Assembly (NCBI RefSeq): GCF_035046485.1
Contig: NC_085138.1
Location: 42,753,464-42,817,463 of the forward strand
Length of the DNA: 64,000 nucleotides
Source: Aedes albopictus
Lineage: Eukaryota; Arthropoda; Insecta; Diptera; Culicidae
Reading direction: 5' to 3'
Every line of letters begins with the position of its first letter. The stretch's first letter is position 1. This document shows, piece after piece, positions 34,200 to 45,737 of this stretch. The notes under the pieces were generated by a model that saw only the letters and a program-made list of their open reading frames with translations, was not told the DNA's origin and made no database searches. Made by a program: the position numbers and the translations under genes.

Positions 34200-35075
34200 G
34201 TTTACAGAGGAGAGCAAAGGAAGGTTACAGGTTCGTTTTTGGGTGTTTCCGAAGGTCTCATGTGCGTTACATGGGATCTGAGTGAGTCTTAAGGGGGTTT
34301 CGGAGGCATTTCAGGAAGTCTCAGAGCATTTAAGGCTGGTTTCAGAGGCGATACGCAGGCGTTTTGGTTTACGAAAAATTTTCGAGGCATTTAAGGATTT
34401 TTCAGACCATTTTCGGCGTGATTCAGAGGCGTTACGGAGGAGTTTTCGGGGTGTTCGGAGCTTCTCAGGTGCGTTACATGGGTTCCGATGGGGTTTAAGG
34501 GGGACTTTGGAGGCATTTTAAGACGTTTCAGAGGATTTTCGGCGGAATGCTGAGGCGTTATGGAACCGTTACGAGGAGTTTTCGTGGGATTCGGAGCCAG
34601 GTGCGTTACATGGGGTACGAGTGGGTTTAAGGGGGATATTGAAGGCATTTCAGGACGTTTCAGAGTGTTTTCTGAGGAATTAAGAGGCGTCACGAAAACG
34701 TTACGGAGGAGTTTTCGGCAGAGCATTTTCGGCGGGATTAAGAGGCGTTACTTATGCGTTACGAGGAGTTTTTGGGGGTTTGAAGCCTCTCAGGTGCGTT
34801 ACATAGGGTCCGAGGAGGTGTAAGGGGGATTTTGAAGGCATTTCAGGACGTTTCAGAGCATTTTCTGTGGGATTAAGAAGCGTTACGAAAGCATTACGGA
34901 GAAGTTTTCGGGGGGTTTGGGGTTTCTCAGGTGCGTTACATGGGTTCCGAGGGGGTTTAAGGGGGATTTCGTAGGCATTTGAGGACGTTTCAGAGCGTTT
35001 TCGGGGGATTCAGAGGCATTACGGAAGCGTAACGGAGGAGTTCTCAGGGGTTTCTAAGCCTCTTACAATGCCCCA
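34200..35075 (+). repeat. Degenerate tandem repeat of 130-210-bp modules
   Basis: Recurring words in fixed order are GTGCGTTACATGG, GGGTTTAAGGGGGATT, GGCATTTCAGGACGTTTCAGAG and GGCGTTACG-GAGGAGTTTTCGGGG. The module start GTGCGTTACAT appears near 34,262, 34,470, 34,600, 34,793 and 34,931. The family differs from the tract before it. It is bordered on both sides by similar AT-rich pieces with CATAAAAAGAGG (about 34,112 and 35,402). Confidence 0.7.
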
Positions 35076-35230
35076 GGCTCCTGAGATCCCTTGAATTGCC
35101 CTTGAGCCCCTTGTAACGTCCCTGAAACCCACTTAATACTATTGAAATTCCCCAGAATTCCCCGTAATCCCGAAACAACTCCTCAAAACGCCCCTGAAGC
35201 CCCTTGGAACCCACTTTTTGGGCTCTCTTG
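35076..35230. repeat. C-rich degenerate repeat
   Basis: Words of the form CCCCTTGNAAC and CCCCTGAANCCC recur with no fixed period. It is the complementary-looking counterpart of the G-rich modules just upstream, so this is another strand switch. Confidence 0.5.
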
Positions 35231-36319
35231 GAACTTTCTGGTAACCACCTTAGCCTCACCTCAACTGCCCAAGAGCAAGACCTTTTCTCGCGAACTAGAT
35301 TCTCTAATTAAAGCCCAAACTTAATTTATGCATAAATTTCCCTCTTTTTTTGCCTTTTTTAATTAATGCACATTTTTAATTTATGCAGTTGCAGCCATGT
35401 GCATAAAAAGAGGTTCCAGTGTAACTAGAGGAATATCCTGAAGGGATCGCCGGAGGAATTTTTGCCGCAATCGCTGAAAGTAATAATTCATGAATCTCTG
35501 GAGGAACGCCAGGATTATCTAAATAAATCCCTGTCGAATTTTCATGGAGAGATGTCCAAAGGATTTTTTTAAAGGTATCATACACAAATCATTAAAATAA
35601 TTCTTGGATAAATTAAGAACTTAAGGAAACCCTTGGGATATTTCTTAAAAAATCCGAAATTTTGATAAAAATCTGGAATTAAGAAAAATTTGGTAATTCA
35701 GAACAGCTTACAAAATATATAGGCAATTCTCCTATATTTGACAAAACGTAAGAAAATTTTTCAATATAACAAAAGAGATTTTTCATACAAGTATGGGCAA
35801 AACGAATTAGCAAGCTTTTCTTATTAAGGTACGGTCAGCATATTTTGCAAAGATAGTCGTGATTTAGTAATCGATGTCACGTTCTGCAGCGCTTCGCTCG
35901 CGGCGGACAGGAACTGACGAGTCAGCGTGAAGTACTCTTATAGTGATCACCAAGCGATAACCTATCGACATGTAGGTAAGCATGGTAACGAGGCAAACGA
36001 GAACCCACCAACGAAAGTGGAAGAGGAGCCGTTTATTGTGGCACTTCGGACACAAATGGATGCTAATCTCAGTTGTTTATAGAAGTTGACAGAAGCAGCA
36101 GCAATAATTCAAAGCCATGGTAATTGGGGCCGACGAGCCCAGCTTACTGCTGCAAAACTCGGTACCCTCAGCTACATGCTTCAGAGTGAGAAGAAGTGTT
36201 TAGAGGGCAAGAACTGATGCAGAGAGGAAAGAACGAAGACTCCTGTAACGCGAAGCTCGCATGGCTTTCATATGGGACAATAGGCTACTGCATCGAAGAG
36301 CTGTGCCGAGAAGCTGATG
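35231..36319. other. AT-rich unrecognised sequence, degenerate repeat in part
   Basis: Purine-rich degenerate repeat resumes at about 35,420-35,700. The rest shows no gene or element. The last 200 bases may be decayed 5' sequence of the non-LTR element that follows. Confidence 0.35.
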
Positions 36320-36439
36320 CTAATCTTATGTTGAAGTGTCTAATGACCACCTTTGAAATGTTCCTGGACAAACTGAAGGCGATCGTGGAAGGCATTTTGC
36401 TTTAGTGTACGAAATGGAGTTGGGTCACAAATCAATCAC

Positions 36440-37250
36440 GATTGGCTCACGTTTCCATTCTAGGTCCAACGCTCTGGAACGTGATGCACGATGGAGTACT
36501 AACACTACAGCTGCCAGATGGCGTCGTTATTGTTGGATTCGCTGGCGAATCACTAGAGGAGGTCGAGATGATGACGGCAGAGACGTTGAATACCATTGAA
36601 GCATGGATGGCAGCAGCAAAACTACAACTGGTCCATAATAAGATGAAGGTAGTGTTAGAGAGCGTTGAACAACTCCAAAGCCGTTCAACCGATGAGCATC
36701 AAAGTCGGATAACACGAAATGGCATTAAAGCGAGCGCTGAAGCACCCGGGTTGCAAGTATGCGTTATCGGTGGGATCTGCATCATCATGGCCGAGGACGT
36801 GGAATGCTATCAGCGAAGGAGTACAAGGAACGTGAGAAGTATCGTTAGCTAAGTGGCAGCAAGCCGGGCACGGCTTTTTCCGGCTGGTATTTCGTCTCTA
36901 TGTGTCCAGGATGCGTGAACGAAGAAGAGATACAGGACCACGTGGTCCTCGAATGCCCCAGATGCGAAGAAACACGCAGAGATATGCTTGACATGACCAG
37001 CGATAACGTCGTACAAGAAATGTACCGCGAAGGAGAGACAAGCTAAGTTGTCGACTGTGTTGCACCTATTGCCAATGCTGCTGAGGAAGTGGCGCAATGA
37101 TCAACGTTCCAGGGCCACAGGCTAGGTCGGTTTCGAAAGAATCTTTTTCATTGTGGAACTCTCCACCGGACTAGGCTAGATTCACTACAGGGGAGGGATG
37201 AATGATCTTCGAGTTAAAGGCCCGTCGTCAACAACAATAACAATAATAAC
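36440..37250 (+). pseudogene. 3' end of a dead non-LTR retrotransposon (R1/I-like), copy C
   Basis: A 136-codon frame carries S-I-L-G-P-T-L-W-N-V-M, V-V-I-V-G-F-A-G-E-S-L-E-E-V-E-M and A-K-L-Q-L-V-H-N-K, which is the palm and thumb of a non-LTR RT. The F-A-D-D catalytic box is missing: F-A runs straight into G-E-S-L-E-E-V. After frameshifts, H-G-F-F-R and C-P-G-C-V-N-E-E-E-I-Q-D-H-V-V-L-E-C-P (about 36,900-36,965) give the C-terminal Cys/His motif. The 3' end is a CAACAACAATAACAATAATAA-type tail at about 37,228-37,250. It is non-functional. The clade is inferred. Confidence 0.75.
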
Positions 37251-37259
37251 CACTGCAGG

Positions 37260-38791
37260 AGACCAGTCAAGTAGAGAGTCGATAAATACTGGATTTGGAT
37301 TGTTGAGGTCGCCATCGAACCGGAAATCGCTGGACCGACCTTGGCATTCTAGTTCGTCCATGATTGTGGGATTAATATAAGATTTTCCTAATTGAATTTG
37401 TCTAGAAATAGATCTTTTTTCAAAAAAAAAAAAAATAACAGATGGCAGATTTGTTAAATCTTCCAACAGTAAAACTGTAAAATTGTAGTTAAGCCCCCCA
37501 AACGCAAATGAGTCACTTTTGCCATCATCCACCAGCCCCGGGGAAAAAGTGCTCTACATTCATGAGGGGACAACGCGCGAAAGCTACTGCCATTGACACG
37601 CCGTTATTTGGCAGCTGAATGTCCTCTTCCGCCGTATACCTAGCTAGTGTATCGTTCCGCACAGCCACAGTGTCAGGCAGCCCAACGCATGGCCTTCTTT
37701 GTTGGAAAGGCGCTGGGCTGGCGACGACGACCGTCGTCAGTTCAGCGCTCGTAGCAGGCGCTGGTGCGGTGTGTGTGCGAAGGCTTTAATAAAACGTTTT
37801 TGCGGATGATATATAATCATAATGTTTAGATTTCAATTCAGGGGATGATGACGACGGCGACGACGGCGACAGACGACAAACGTTCATATAGAAAATAAAG
37901 TGATCATTTCGGAGAGCGGTTTATTGAGTGTAAAATCCGCTTTTAGCATATTTTCTCGAGCTCGAGGGTAGGCGTAAAGAAAGGCATCAGTAGCACTATA
38001 TAGCAAGTCAAAGGGGGCCCATCAACGCCGGTTCCGAACAGAGAAACAGAAAGTCAAAACGCCGGAATATAAGCGGATAATGTTTTCATCCTTTCGCTCT
38101 CGAAGGCCAATAAAAAGGATCAATTGAATTGTGAATTGTGCGTTCCACAAGGATTCACTGTCGTACCCCTTCGAGAGCGGGCTGCAAGAGCGCATTTGAC
38201 GGAACGGACTTGTCAAGAGTCATTTGAAAGTTATTTATTACCTTAATCGTCTCTGTGTGTCTCTCTGTCTCTCGGTTCCTAACTGATGAGGCTCTCGCAT
38301 TCGATTGATCCCGGGCAGGGACGGGGGAAGAAGCCCAATGAGAAATTTACGATCGAACTCGATCGTAAGGACCCTGCGCGCGTATTTAGGGGCGGTGTGG
38401 GCAAGCTGGGCCTTCCACAGAAGGACCCGAGTTACTTTAGTTGTCTAAAAATATCGGATCTTTTTATATCTTGCAATTGTCAATTCGGTGAACTCCCTCT
38501 TAGTTGTTACCTACATTCACCATACACCAACCTAGCGGTAACCCATCCACCAACACGAACCTATGCCACACAACCCCGCCTGAACTTAGGCAAACGCAAT
38601 ACTATAAACAGTTTGAAGTAGGCAAGCGTTTGCCTTATAACTTCCTCCCCTTTCTCGACATTGACCACCGTTTTGACGTTGCAGACGCTATTCGCGTCCA
38701 AAAATAGAAGATCATCAACACTTTCTGTACGTAAGTACTGAAGTAAGGTGCCAATATCTCCTTGGTACTTTAGGTAAGTGTAGCTGACCCC
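37260..38791. other. Unrecognised non-coding sequence (within copy C)
   Basis: This has an A14 run at about 37,422-37,435, a (GACGACGGC)n stretch near 37,850, and no frame with a known domain. It is repeated at 42,273-43,804 in copy D. It may be host DNA. Confidence 0.35.
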
Positions 38792-38954
38792 ACGTCTCCA
38801 CTAGACATAAATGTCTTACCATTTTGCTGCCAGAAAGAGAAAACGTAACAGAAATGATCAACACCGCTGCTTCCATGCAAACAGCGAGAGAACATTTCTG
38901 TCATGACACATCTGTCCAGCAAAATGGCAAGACATTTCTGTCTAGTGGAGACGT
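38792..38954. mobile_element. 163-bp foldback MITE (copy C)
   Basis: The arms of about 40 bp begin ACGTCTCCACTAGACA and end TGTCTAGTGGAGACGT, continuing inward as ATGTCTTNCCATTTTGCTG. No unambiguous target duplication is visible. The twin lies at 43,805-43,967. Confidence 0.75.
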
Positions 38955-39744
38955 CGGGTGGTATTCATAGCAATACTGCGACTATTAGATAAAACCAAGG
39001 ATAAAACTGTTCTGTGTTCTACGCCTTAGGTTCATTTTGCACCTCCATCCCCTCCAATAGCCGCGGCCGAAGAAAATAATTTATTTTGGGAAAAAGGCGA
39101 ATCTTTCCATTCGTTCTCCTTGGTGGCGGAGATTACGGTGGTGGTGCTGGTGCTGGTGCTGGACAGGACTCAGCTCAGAGTCGCGCGCAAGTGGGCCCAG
39201 GAGAAAACCAAATTGGGCAAACATATTAAATCGATCATTTATCATTTATCGTCGGGTTTTCTGACTTGGGCGAAGAACAGCCACGAAGACGACTCGCACA
39301 CACAGACGGAAGGGGCGAATGGAAAAAAGGTTGATTTTTATTTTGATTTTGTCTTTTGTTACGGGTCGAGCCTTTTCGGACGACCCCGCTCTTCCCATGG
39401 GACAATTTTTCGAAATAAAAATGTGAAAATATGACGAGGAAAAAAGGAACCGAACTCAAGTCAAGGTGTATCCTTTTCTTGTTCAATCTTTCTAGGAACG
39501 AGTTTAGTTATTACCATATTTTATGTCCCTGGAGGTACTTGTGGGTGGAATTCTCGTAAATTCAACGCCTACAAACAGGCGTAGGTGCGTTTCTGGCTGA
39601 GTTGGATTTAATTATCGACCAAATGTGTATGATTACCACTCGACTCTTGGCTATCAAGATTAGGTTCAATGCTTTTTTACAGTTTTTCATCATTCAATCG
39701 GCCAACCCAATCAAGTTTATGAGTTTCGAAAAGATGCTTAATTT

Positions 39745-41332
39745 TCCTACAAATCTCCATTGAAATTCTAGCAGATTCTCCAATGAGATTCTAACAGAAA
39801 CTTCACTAAGATTCTGGCGAAATCTCCAATAAGGTTTTAGTAGAATCTCCACTGAAATTATAGCACTACGGTATTTGGAGAATCTCCACTGAGATTCTAG
39901 AAGAATCTCAACTGAAGTTCTAGCAGAAAATCTACTAAGGTTCTAGCACAATTTCCAACGATATTCAAGCAGAATCATCAGTGAGGTTCTAGCAGAATCT
40001 ACATTAAGATTTTAGTAGAATCTCTATTGAGTTTCTAGTAGAATCTCCACTGAGATTCTAGCAGAATTTGTAATGAGATTTTAGCAGAAGCTCTAGTGAA
40101 GTTCTATCAAAATCTCCAATGAGATTCTAGCAGAATCTCCAGAGAGATTTTAGCAGATTCTCTAGCGAGATTCTAGCAGAATCACCTGTGTGATTCTATG
40201 AAATTCAAGCAGAGTCTTCAGGGCGATTCTGGCAGAATCTCCAGAGAGATTCTTGCAGAGTTTTTAGAGAGAATCTAGCAGAATCTCCAGTGAGATTCTA
40301 GCAGAATCTCCAGTGAGATTCTAGCAAAATCTCCAGTGAGATTCTAGCAGAATCTCCAGTGAGATTCTAGCAGAATCTCCAGTGAGATTCTAGCAGAATC
40401 TCCAGTGAGATTCTAGCAGAATCTCCAGTGAGATTCTAGCAGAATCTCCAGTGAGATTCTAGCAGAATCTCCAGTGAGATTCTAGCAGAATCTCCAGTGA
40501 GATTCTAGCAGAATCTCCAGTGAGATTCTAGCAGAATCTCCAGTGAGATTCTAGCAGAATCTCCAGTGAGATTCTAGCAGAATCTCCAGTGAGATTCTAG
40601 CAGAATCTCCAGTGAGATTCTAGCAGAATCTCTAGTGAGATTCTAGCAGAATCTCCAGTGAGATTCTAGCAAAATATCCAGTGAGATTCTAGCAGAATCT
40701 CCAGTGAGATTCTAGCAGAATCTCCAGTGAGATTCTAGCAGAATCTCCAGTGAGATTCTGGCAGAATCTCCAGTGAGATTCTGGCAGAATCTCCAGTGAG
40801 ATTCTGGCAGAATCTCCAGTGAGATTCTGGCAGAATCTCCAGTGAGATTCTGGCAGAATCTCCAGTGAGATTCTGGCAGAATCTCCAGTGAGATTCTAGC
40901 AGAATCTCCAGTGAGATTCTAGCAGAATCTCCAGTGAGATTCTAGCAGAATCTCCAGTGAGATTCTAGCAGAATCTCCAGTGAGATTCTAGCAGAATCTC
41001 CAGTGAGATTCTAGCAGAATCTCCAGTGAGATTCTAGCAGAATCTCCAGTGAGATTCTAGCAGAATCTCCAGTGAGATTCTAGCAGAATCTCCAGTGAGA
41101 TTCTAGCAGAATCTCCAGTGAGATTCTAGCAGAATCTCCAGTGAGATTCTAGCAGAATCTCCAGTGAGATTCTAGCAGAATCTCCAGTGAGATTCTAGCA
41201 GAATCTCCAGTGAGATTCTAGCAGAATCTCCAGTGAGATTCTAGCAGAATCTCCAGTGAGATTCTAGCAGAATCTCCAGTGAGATTCTAGCAGAATCTCA
41301 CTGGAGATTCTGCTAGAATCTCACTGGAGATT
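39745..41332 (+). repeat. 23-bp satellite array (about 69 units)
   Basis: The monomer is AGAATCTCCAGTGAGATTCTAGC in tandem. Units are degenerate at the left edge (39,745-40,280) and nearly uniform from there to 41,290. A block of about six units (40,756-40,880) carries TCTGGC in place of TCTAGC. Each monomer contains a hairpin, GAATCTC-cagt-GAGATTC. In the last 45 bp (about 41,293-41,332) the orientation flips, exactly where duplication copy D begins. Confidence 0.95.
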
Positions 41333-41452
41333 CTAATCTTATGTTGAAGTGTCTAATGACCACCTTTGAAATGTTCCTGGACAAACTGAAGGCGATCGTG
41401 GAAGGCATTTTGCTTTAGTGTACGAAATGGAGTTGGGTCACAAATCAATCAC

Positions 41453-42263
41453 GATTGGCTCACGTTTCCATTCTAGGTCCAACGCTCTGGAACGTGATGC
41501 ACGATGGAGTACTAACACTACAGCTGCCAGATGGCGTCGTTATTGTTGGATTCGCTGGCGAATCACTAGAGGAGGTCGAGATGATGACGGCAGAGACGTT
41601 GAATACCATTGAAGCATGGATGGCAGCAGCAAAACTACAACTGGTCCATAATAAGATGAAGGTAGTGTTAGAGAGCGTTGAACAACTCCAAAGCCGTTCA
41701 ACCGATGAGCATCAAAGTCGGATAACACGAAATGGCATTAAAGCGAGCGCTGAAGCACCCGGGTTGCAAGTATGCGTTATCGGTGGGATCTGCATCATCA
41801 TGGCCGAGGACGTGGAATGCTATCAGCGAAGGAGTACAAGGAACGTGAGAAGTATCGTTAGCTAAGTGGCAGCAAGCCGGGCACGGCTTTTTCCGGCTGG
41901 TATTTCGTCTCTATGTGTCCAGGATGCGTGAACGAAGAAGAGATACAGGACCACGTGGTCCTCGAATGCCCCAGATGCGAAGAAACACGCAGAGATATGC
42001 TTGACATGACCAGCGATAACGTCGTACAAGAAATGTACCGCGAAGGAGAGACAAGCTAAGTTGTCGACTGTGTTGCACCTATTGCCAATGCTGCTGAGGA
42101 AGTGGCGCAATGATCAACGTTCCAGGGCCACAGGCTAGGTCGGTTTCGAAAGAATCTTTTTCATTGTGGAACTCTCCACCGGACTAGGCTAGATTCACTA
42201 CAGGGGAGGGATGAATGATCTTCGAGTTAAAGGCCCGTCGTCAACAACAATAACAATAATAAC
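41453..42263 (+). pseudogene. 3' end of a dead non-LTR retrotransposon (R1/I-like), copy D
   Basis: I noticed no difference from copy C, including the missing F-A-D-D box, the same frameshifts and the same tail. The defects therefore predate the duplication. Confidence 0.75.
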
Positions 42264-43804
42264 CACTGCAGGAGACCAGTCAAGTAGAGAGTCGATAAAT
42301 ACTGGATTTGGATTGTTGAGGTCGCCATCGAACCGGAAATCGCTGGACCGACCTTGGCATTCTAGTTCGTCCATGATTGTGGGATTAATATAAGATTTTC
42401 CTAATTGAATTTGTCTAGAAATAGATCTTTTTTCAAAAAAAAAAAAAATAACAGATGGCAGATTTGTTAAATCTTCCAACAGTAAAACTGTAAAATTGTA
42501 GTTAAGCCCCCCAAACGCAAATGAGTCACTTTTGCCATCATCCACCAGCCCCGGGGAAAAAGTGCTCTACATTCATGAGGGGACAACGCGCGAAAGCTAC
42601 TGCCATTGACACGCCGTTATTTGGCAGCTGAATGTCCTCTTCCGCCGTATACCTAGCTAGTGTATCGTTCCGCACAGCCACAGTGTCAGGCAGCCCAACG
42701 CATGGCCTTCTTTGTTGGAAAGGCGCTGGGCTGGCGACGACGACCGTCGTCAGTTCAGCGCTCGTAGCAGGCGCTGGTGCGGTGTGTGTGCGAAGGCTTT
42801 AATAAAACGTTTTTGCGGATGATATATAATCATAATGTTTAGATTTCAATTCAGGGGATGATGACGACGGCGACGACGGCGACAGACGACAAACGTTCAT
42901 ATAGAAAATAAAGTGATCATTTCGGAGAGCGGTTTATTGAGTGTAAAATCCGCTTTTAGCATATTTTCTCGAGCTCGAGGGTAGGCGTAAAGAAAGGCAT
43001 CAGTAGCACTATATAGCAAGTCAAAGGGGGCCCATCAACGCCGGTTCCGAACAGAGAAACAGAAAGTCAAAACGCCGGAATATAAGCGGATAATGTTTTC
43101 ATCCTTTCGCTCTCGAAGGCCAATAAAAAGGATCAATTGAATTGTGAATTGTGCGTTCCACAAGGATTCACTGTCGTACCCCTTCGAGAGCGGGCTGCAA
43201 GAGCGCATTTGACGGAACGGACTTGTCAAGAGTCATTTGAAAGTTATTTATTACCTTAATCGTCTCTGTGTGTCTCTCTGTCTCTCGGTTCCTAACTGAT
43301 GAGGCTCTCGCATTCGATTGATCCCGGGCAGGGACGGGGGAAGAAGCCCAATGAGAAATTTACGATCGAACTCGATCGTAAGGACCCTGCGCGCGTATTT
43401 AGGGGCGGTGTGGGCAAGCTGGGCCTTCCACAGAAGGACCCGAGTTACTTTAGTTGTCTAAAAATATCGGATCTTTTTATATCTTGCAATTGTCAATTCG
43501 GTGAACTCCCTCTTAGTTGTTACCTACATTCACCATACACCAACCTAGCGGTAACCCATCCACCAACACGAACCTATGCCACACAACCCCGCCTGAACTT
43601 AGGCAAACGCAATACTATAAACAGTTTGAAGTAGGCAAGCGTTTGCCTTATAACTTCCTCCCCTTTCTCGACATTGACCACCGTTTTGACGTTGCAGACG
43701 CTATTCGCGTCCAAAAATAGAAGATCATCAACACTTTCTGTACGTAAGTACTGAAGTAAGGTGCCAATATCTCCTTGGTACTTTAGGTAAGTGTAGCTGA
43801 CCCC

Positions 43805-43967
43805 ACGTCTCCACTAGACATAAATGTCTTACCATTTTGCTGCCAGAAAGAGAAAACGTAACAGAAATGATCAACACCGCTGCTTCCATGCAAACAGCGA
43901 GAGAACATTTCTGTCATGACACATCTGTCCAGCAAAATGGCAAGACATTTCTGTCTAGTGGAGACGT
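43805..43967. mobile_element. 163-bp foldback MITE (copy D)
   Basis: This is the duplicate of 38,792-38,954 carried within the large repeat. Confidence 0.75.
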
Positions 43968-44417
43968 CGGGTGGTATTCATAGCAATACTGCGACTATTA
44001 GATAAAACCAAGGATAAAACTGTTCTGTGTTCTACGCCTTAGGTTCATTTTGCACCTCCATCCCCTCCAATAGCCGCGGCCGAAGAAAATAATTTATTTT
44101 GGGAAAAAGGCGAATCTTTCCATTCGTTCTCCTTGGTGGCGGAGATTACGGTGGTGGTGCTGGTGCTGGTGCTGGACAGGACTCAGCTCAGAGTCGCGCG
44201 CAAGTGGGCCCAGGAGAAAACCAAATTGGGCAAACATATTAAATCGATCATTTATCATTTATCGTCGGGTTTTCTGACTTGGGCGAAGAACAGCCACGAA
44301 GACGACTCGCACACACAGACGGAAGGGGCGAATGGAAAAAAGGTTGATTTTTATTTTGATTTTGTCTTTTGTTACGGGTCGAGCCTTTTCGGACGACCCC
44401 GCTCTTCCCATGGGACA

Positions 44418-44900
44418 ATTTTTCGAAATAAAAATGTGAAAATATGACGAGGAAAAAAGGAACCGAACTCAAGTCAAGGTGTATCCTTTTCTATACTTCA
44501 ATCTTTCTAGGAACAAGTTTAGTTATTACCATATTTTATGTCCCTGGAGGTACTTGTGGGTGGAATTCTTTCTACGGTTGGGAGGACGTAAATTTAACGC
44601 CTACAAATAGGAGTAGGTGAGTTTCTGACGGAGTTGGTTTAATTATCGACCAAATGTGTATGATTACCACTCGACTCTAAGCAATCATTCAAGATTATGT
44701 TCTAAGAAGTTTATTTTTCGAAATAAAAATGTGAAAATATGACGAGGAAAAAAGGAACCGAACTCAAGTCAAGGTGTATCCTTTTCTATACTTCAATCTT
44801 TCTAGGAACAAGTTTAGTTATTACCATATTTTATGTCCCTGGAGGTACTTGTGGGTGGAATTCTTTCTACGGTTGGGAGGACGTAAATTTAACGCCTACA
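44418..44900 (+). repeat. Local direct duplication of 188 bp at offset 295
   Basis: 44,418-44,605 recurs at 44,713-44,900, from TTTCGAAATAAAAATG to TTTAACGCCTACA. The second copy stops just where the foldback arm begins. The diverged original of this stretch ends copy C at about 39,405-39,575. Confidence 0.85.
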
Positions 44901-44901
44901 G

Positions 44902-45737
44902 AAAAGCCCTGTTTGTCTGTCCGGTCGGTGACTAGCCAACCAGACGCAGCACGCGGGGAAATTCTCGCTAAAAATAAAATATTTGCCACTTCAATTTTTT
45001 TACCATCAGATACAGAGAGCAAAACCAGTGACAACCTTAGACATCCAGACACAGCATTTGATGAAAAACATCACAGACAACAGACGTTGAAAATTTTGAT
45101 TTATTTTTAAATAGTTGACACTTTAATTCTTTTTCACAATCAGCTGCAGAGAACAAAACAAGCGACAACCTTAGACAACCAGACACAGCATTTGATGAAA
45201 AAATCACTGACAACAGACGTTGAAAATCTCATTTTTTGACACTTTAATTCTTTTTCACTATTGGATGCAGAGAACAAAACCAGCGACAACCTTAGACAAC
45301 CAGACACAGCATTTGATGAAAAAATCACTGACAACAGACGTTGAAAATTTCATTTTTTTAAATAGTCGACACTTTAATTCTTTTTCACAATCAGATGCAG
45401 AGAACAAACCCAGCGACAACCTTAGATGACTAGACAAATTATTTAATGAAAAAATCACAGACAATAGACGTTGAAAATTTTGATTTTTTTTTATAATGCA
45501 GAAAGATTTTGTCACTCTTAGACAACTGAATGCAGCAGTTGCTGGAAATAACACAGATAGCCCTGTTTGTCTGTGCAAAAATAAGCTGTATTGAATTCAC
45601 CAAATAAAAAACTATTCAAAACGAAGAAAAAATTAATGCTTTTTTATTTAGAATCTACAAGCGTGGATAACACATGAACCGTTTATACTGAAAAAAAAAA
45701 CCCTTGCACGGGCGCTACTGCGTCCACAAATAAACTA
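44902..45737 (+). repeat. Foldback arm 1 (836 bp) with internal tandem modules
   Basis: Four diverged modules of about 120-135 bp begin near 44,983, 45,119, 45,239 and 45,370. Each carries CTTTAATTCTTTTTCAC, GAGAACAAAACCAGCGACAA, CCAGACACAGCATTTGATG and CAGACGTTGAAAAT words. The word AGCCCTGTTTGTCTGT occurs at both 44,905 and about 45,562, near the two ends of the modular part. The frames here are not genes. Confidence 0.9.

Larger units (their letters stand above)
36320..39479 (+). repeat. Large direct duplication, copy C (3,160 bp)
   Basis: This matches 41,333-44,492 at a constant offset of 5,013 bp, with no difference noticed. The left break falls at CTAATCTTATG. On the right, identity drops after TCCTTTTCT, and only diverged similarity continues for about 200 bp. 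It contains a dead non-LTR fragment, a small MITE and unrecognised non-coding DNA. Confidence 0.95.
41333..44492 (+). repeat. Large direct duplication, copy D
   Basis: This is the twin of 36,320-39,479. It begins directly at the inverted end of the 23-bp satellite with only CT as junction homology. Confidence 0.95.

Noticed and set aside
40756..40880. A separate satellite family (TCTGGC units)
   Set aside because: It is a single-base variant block within the same 23-bp array.
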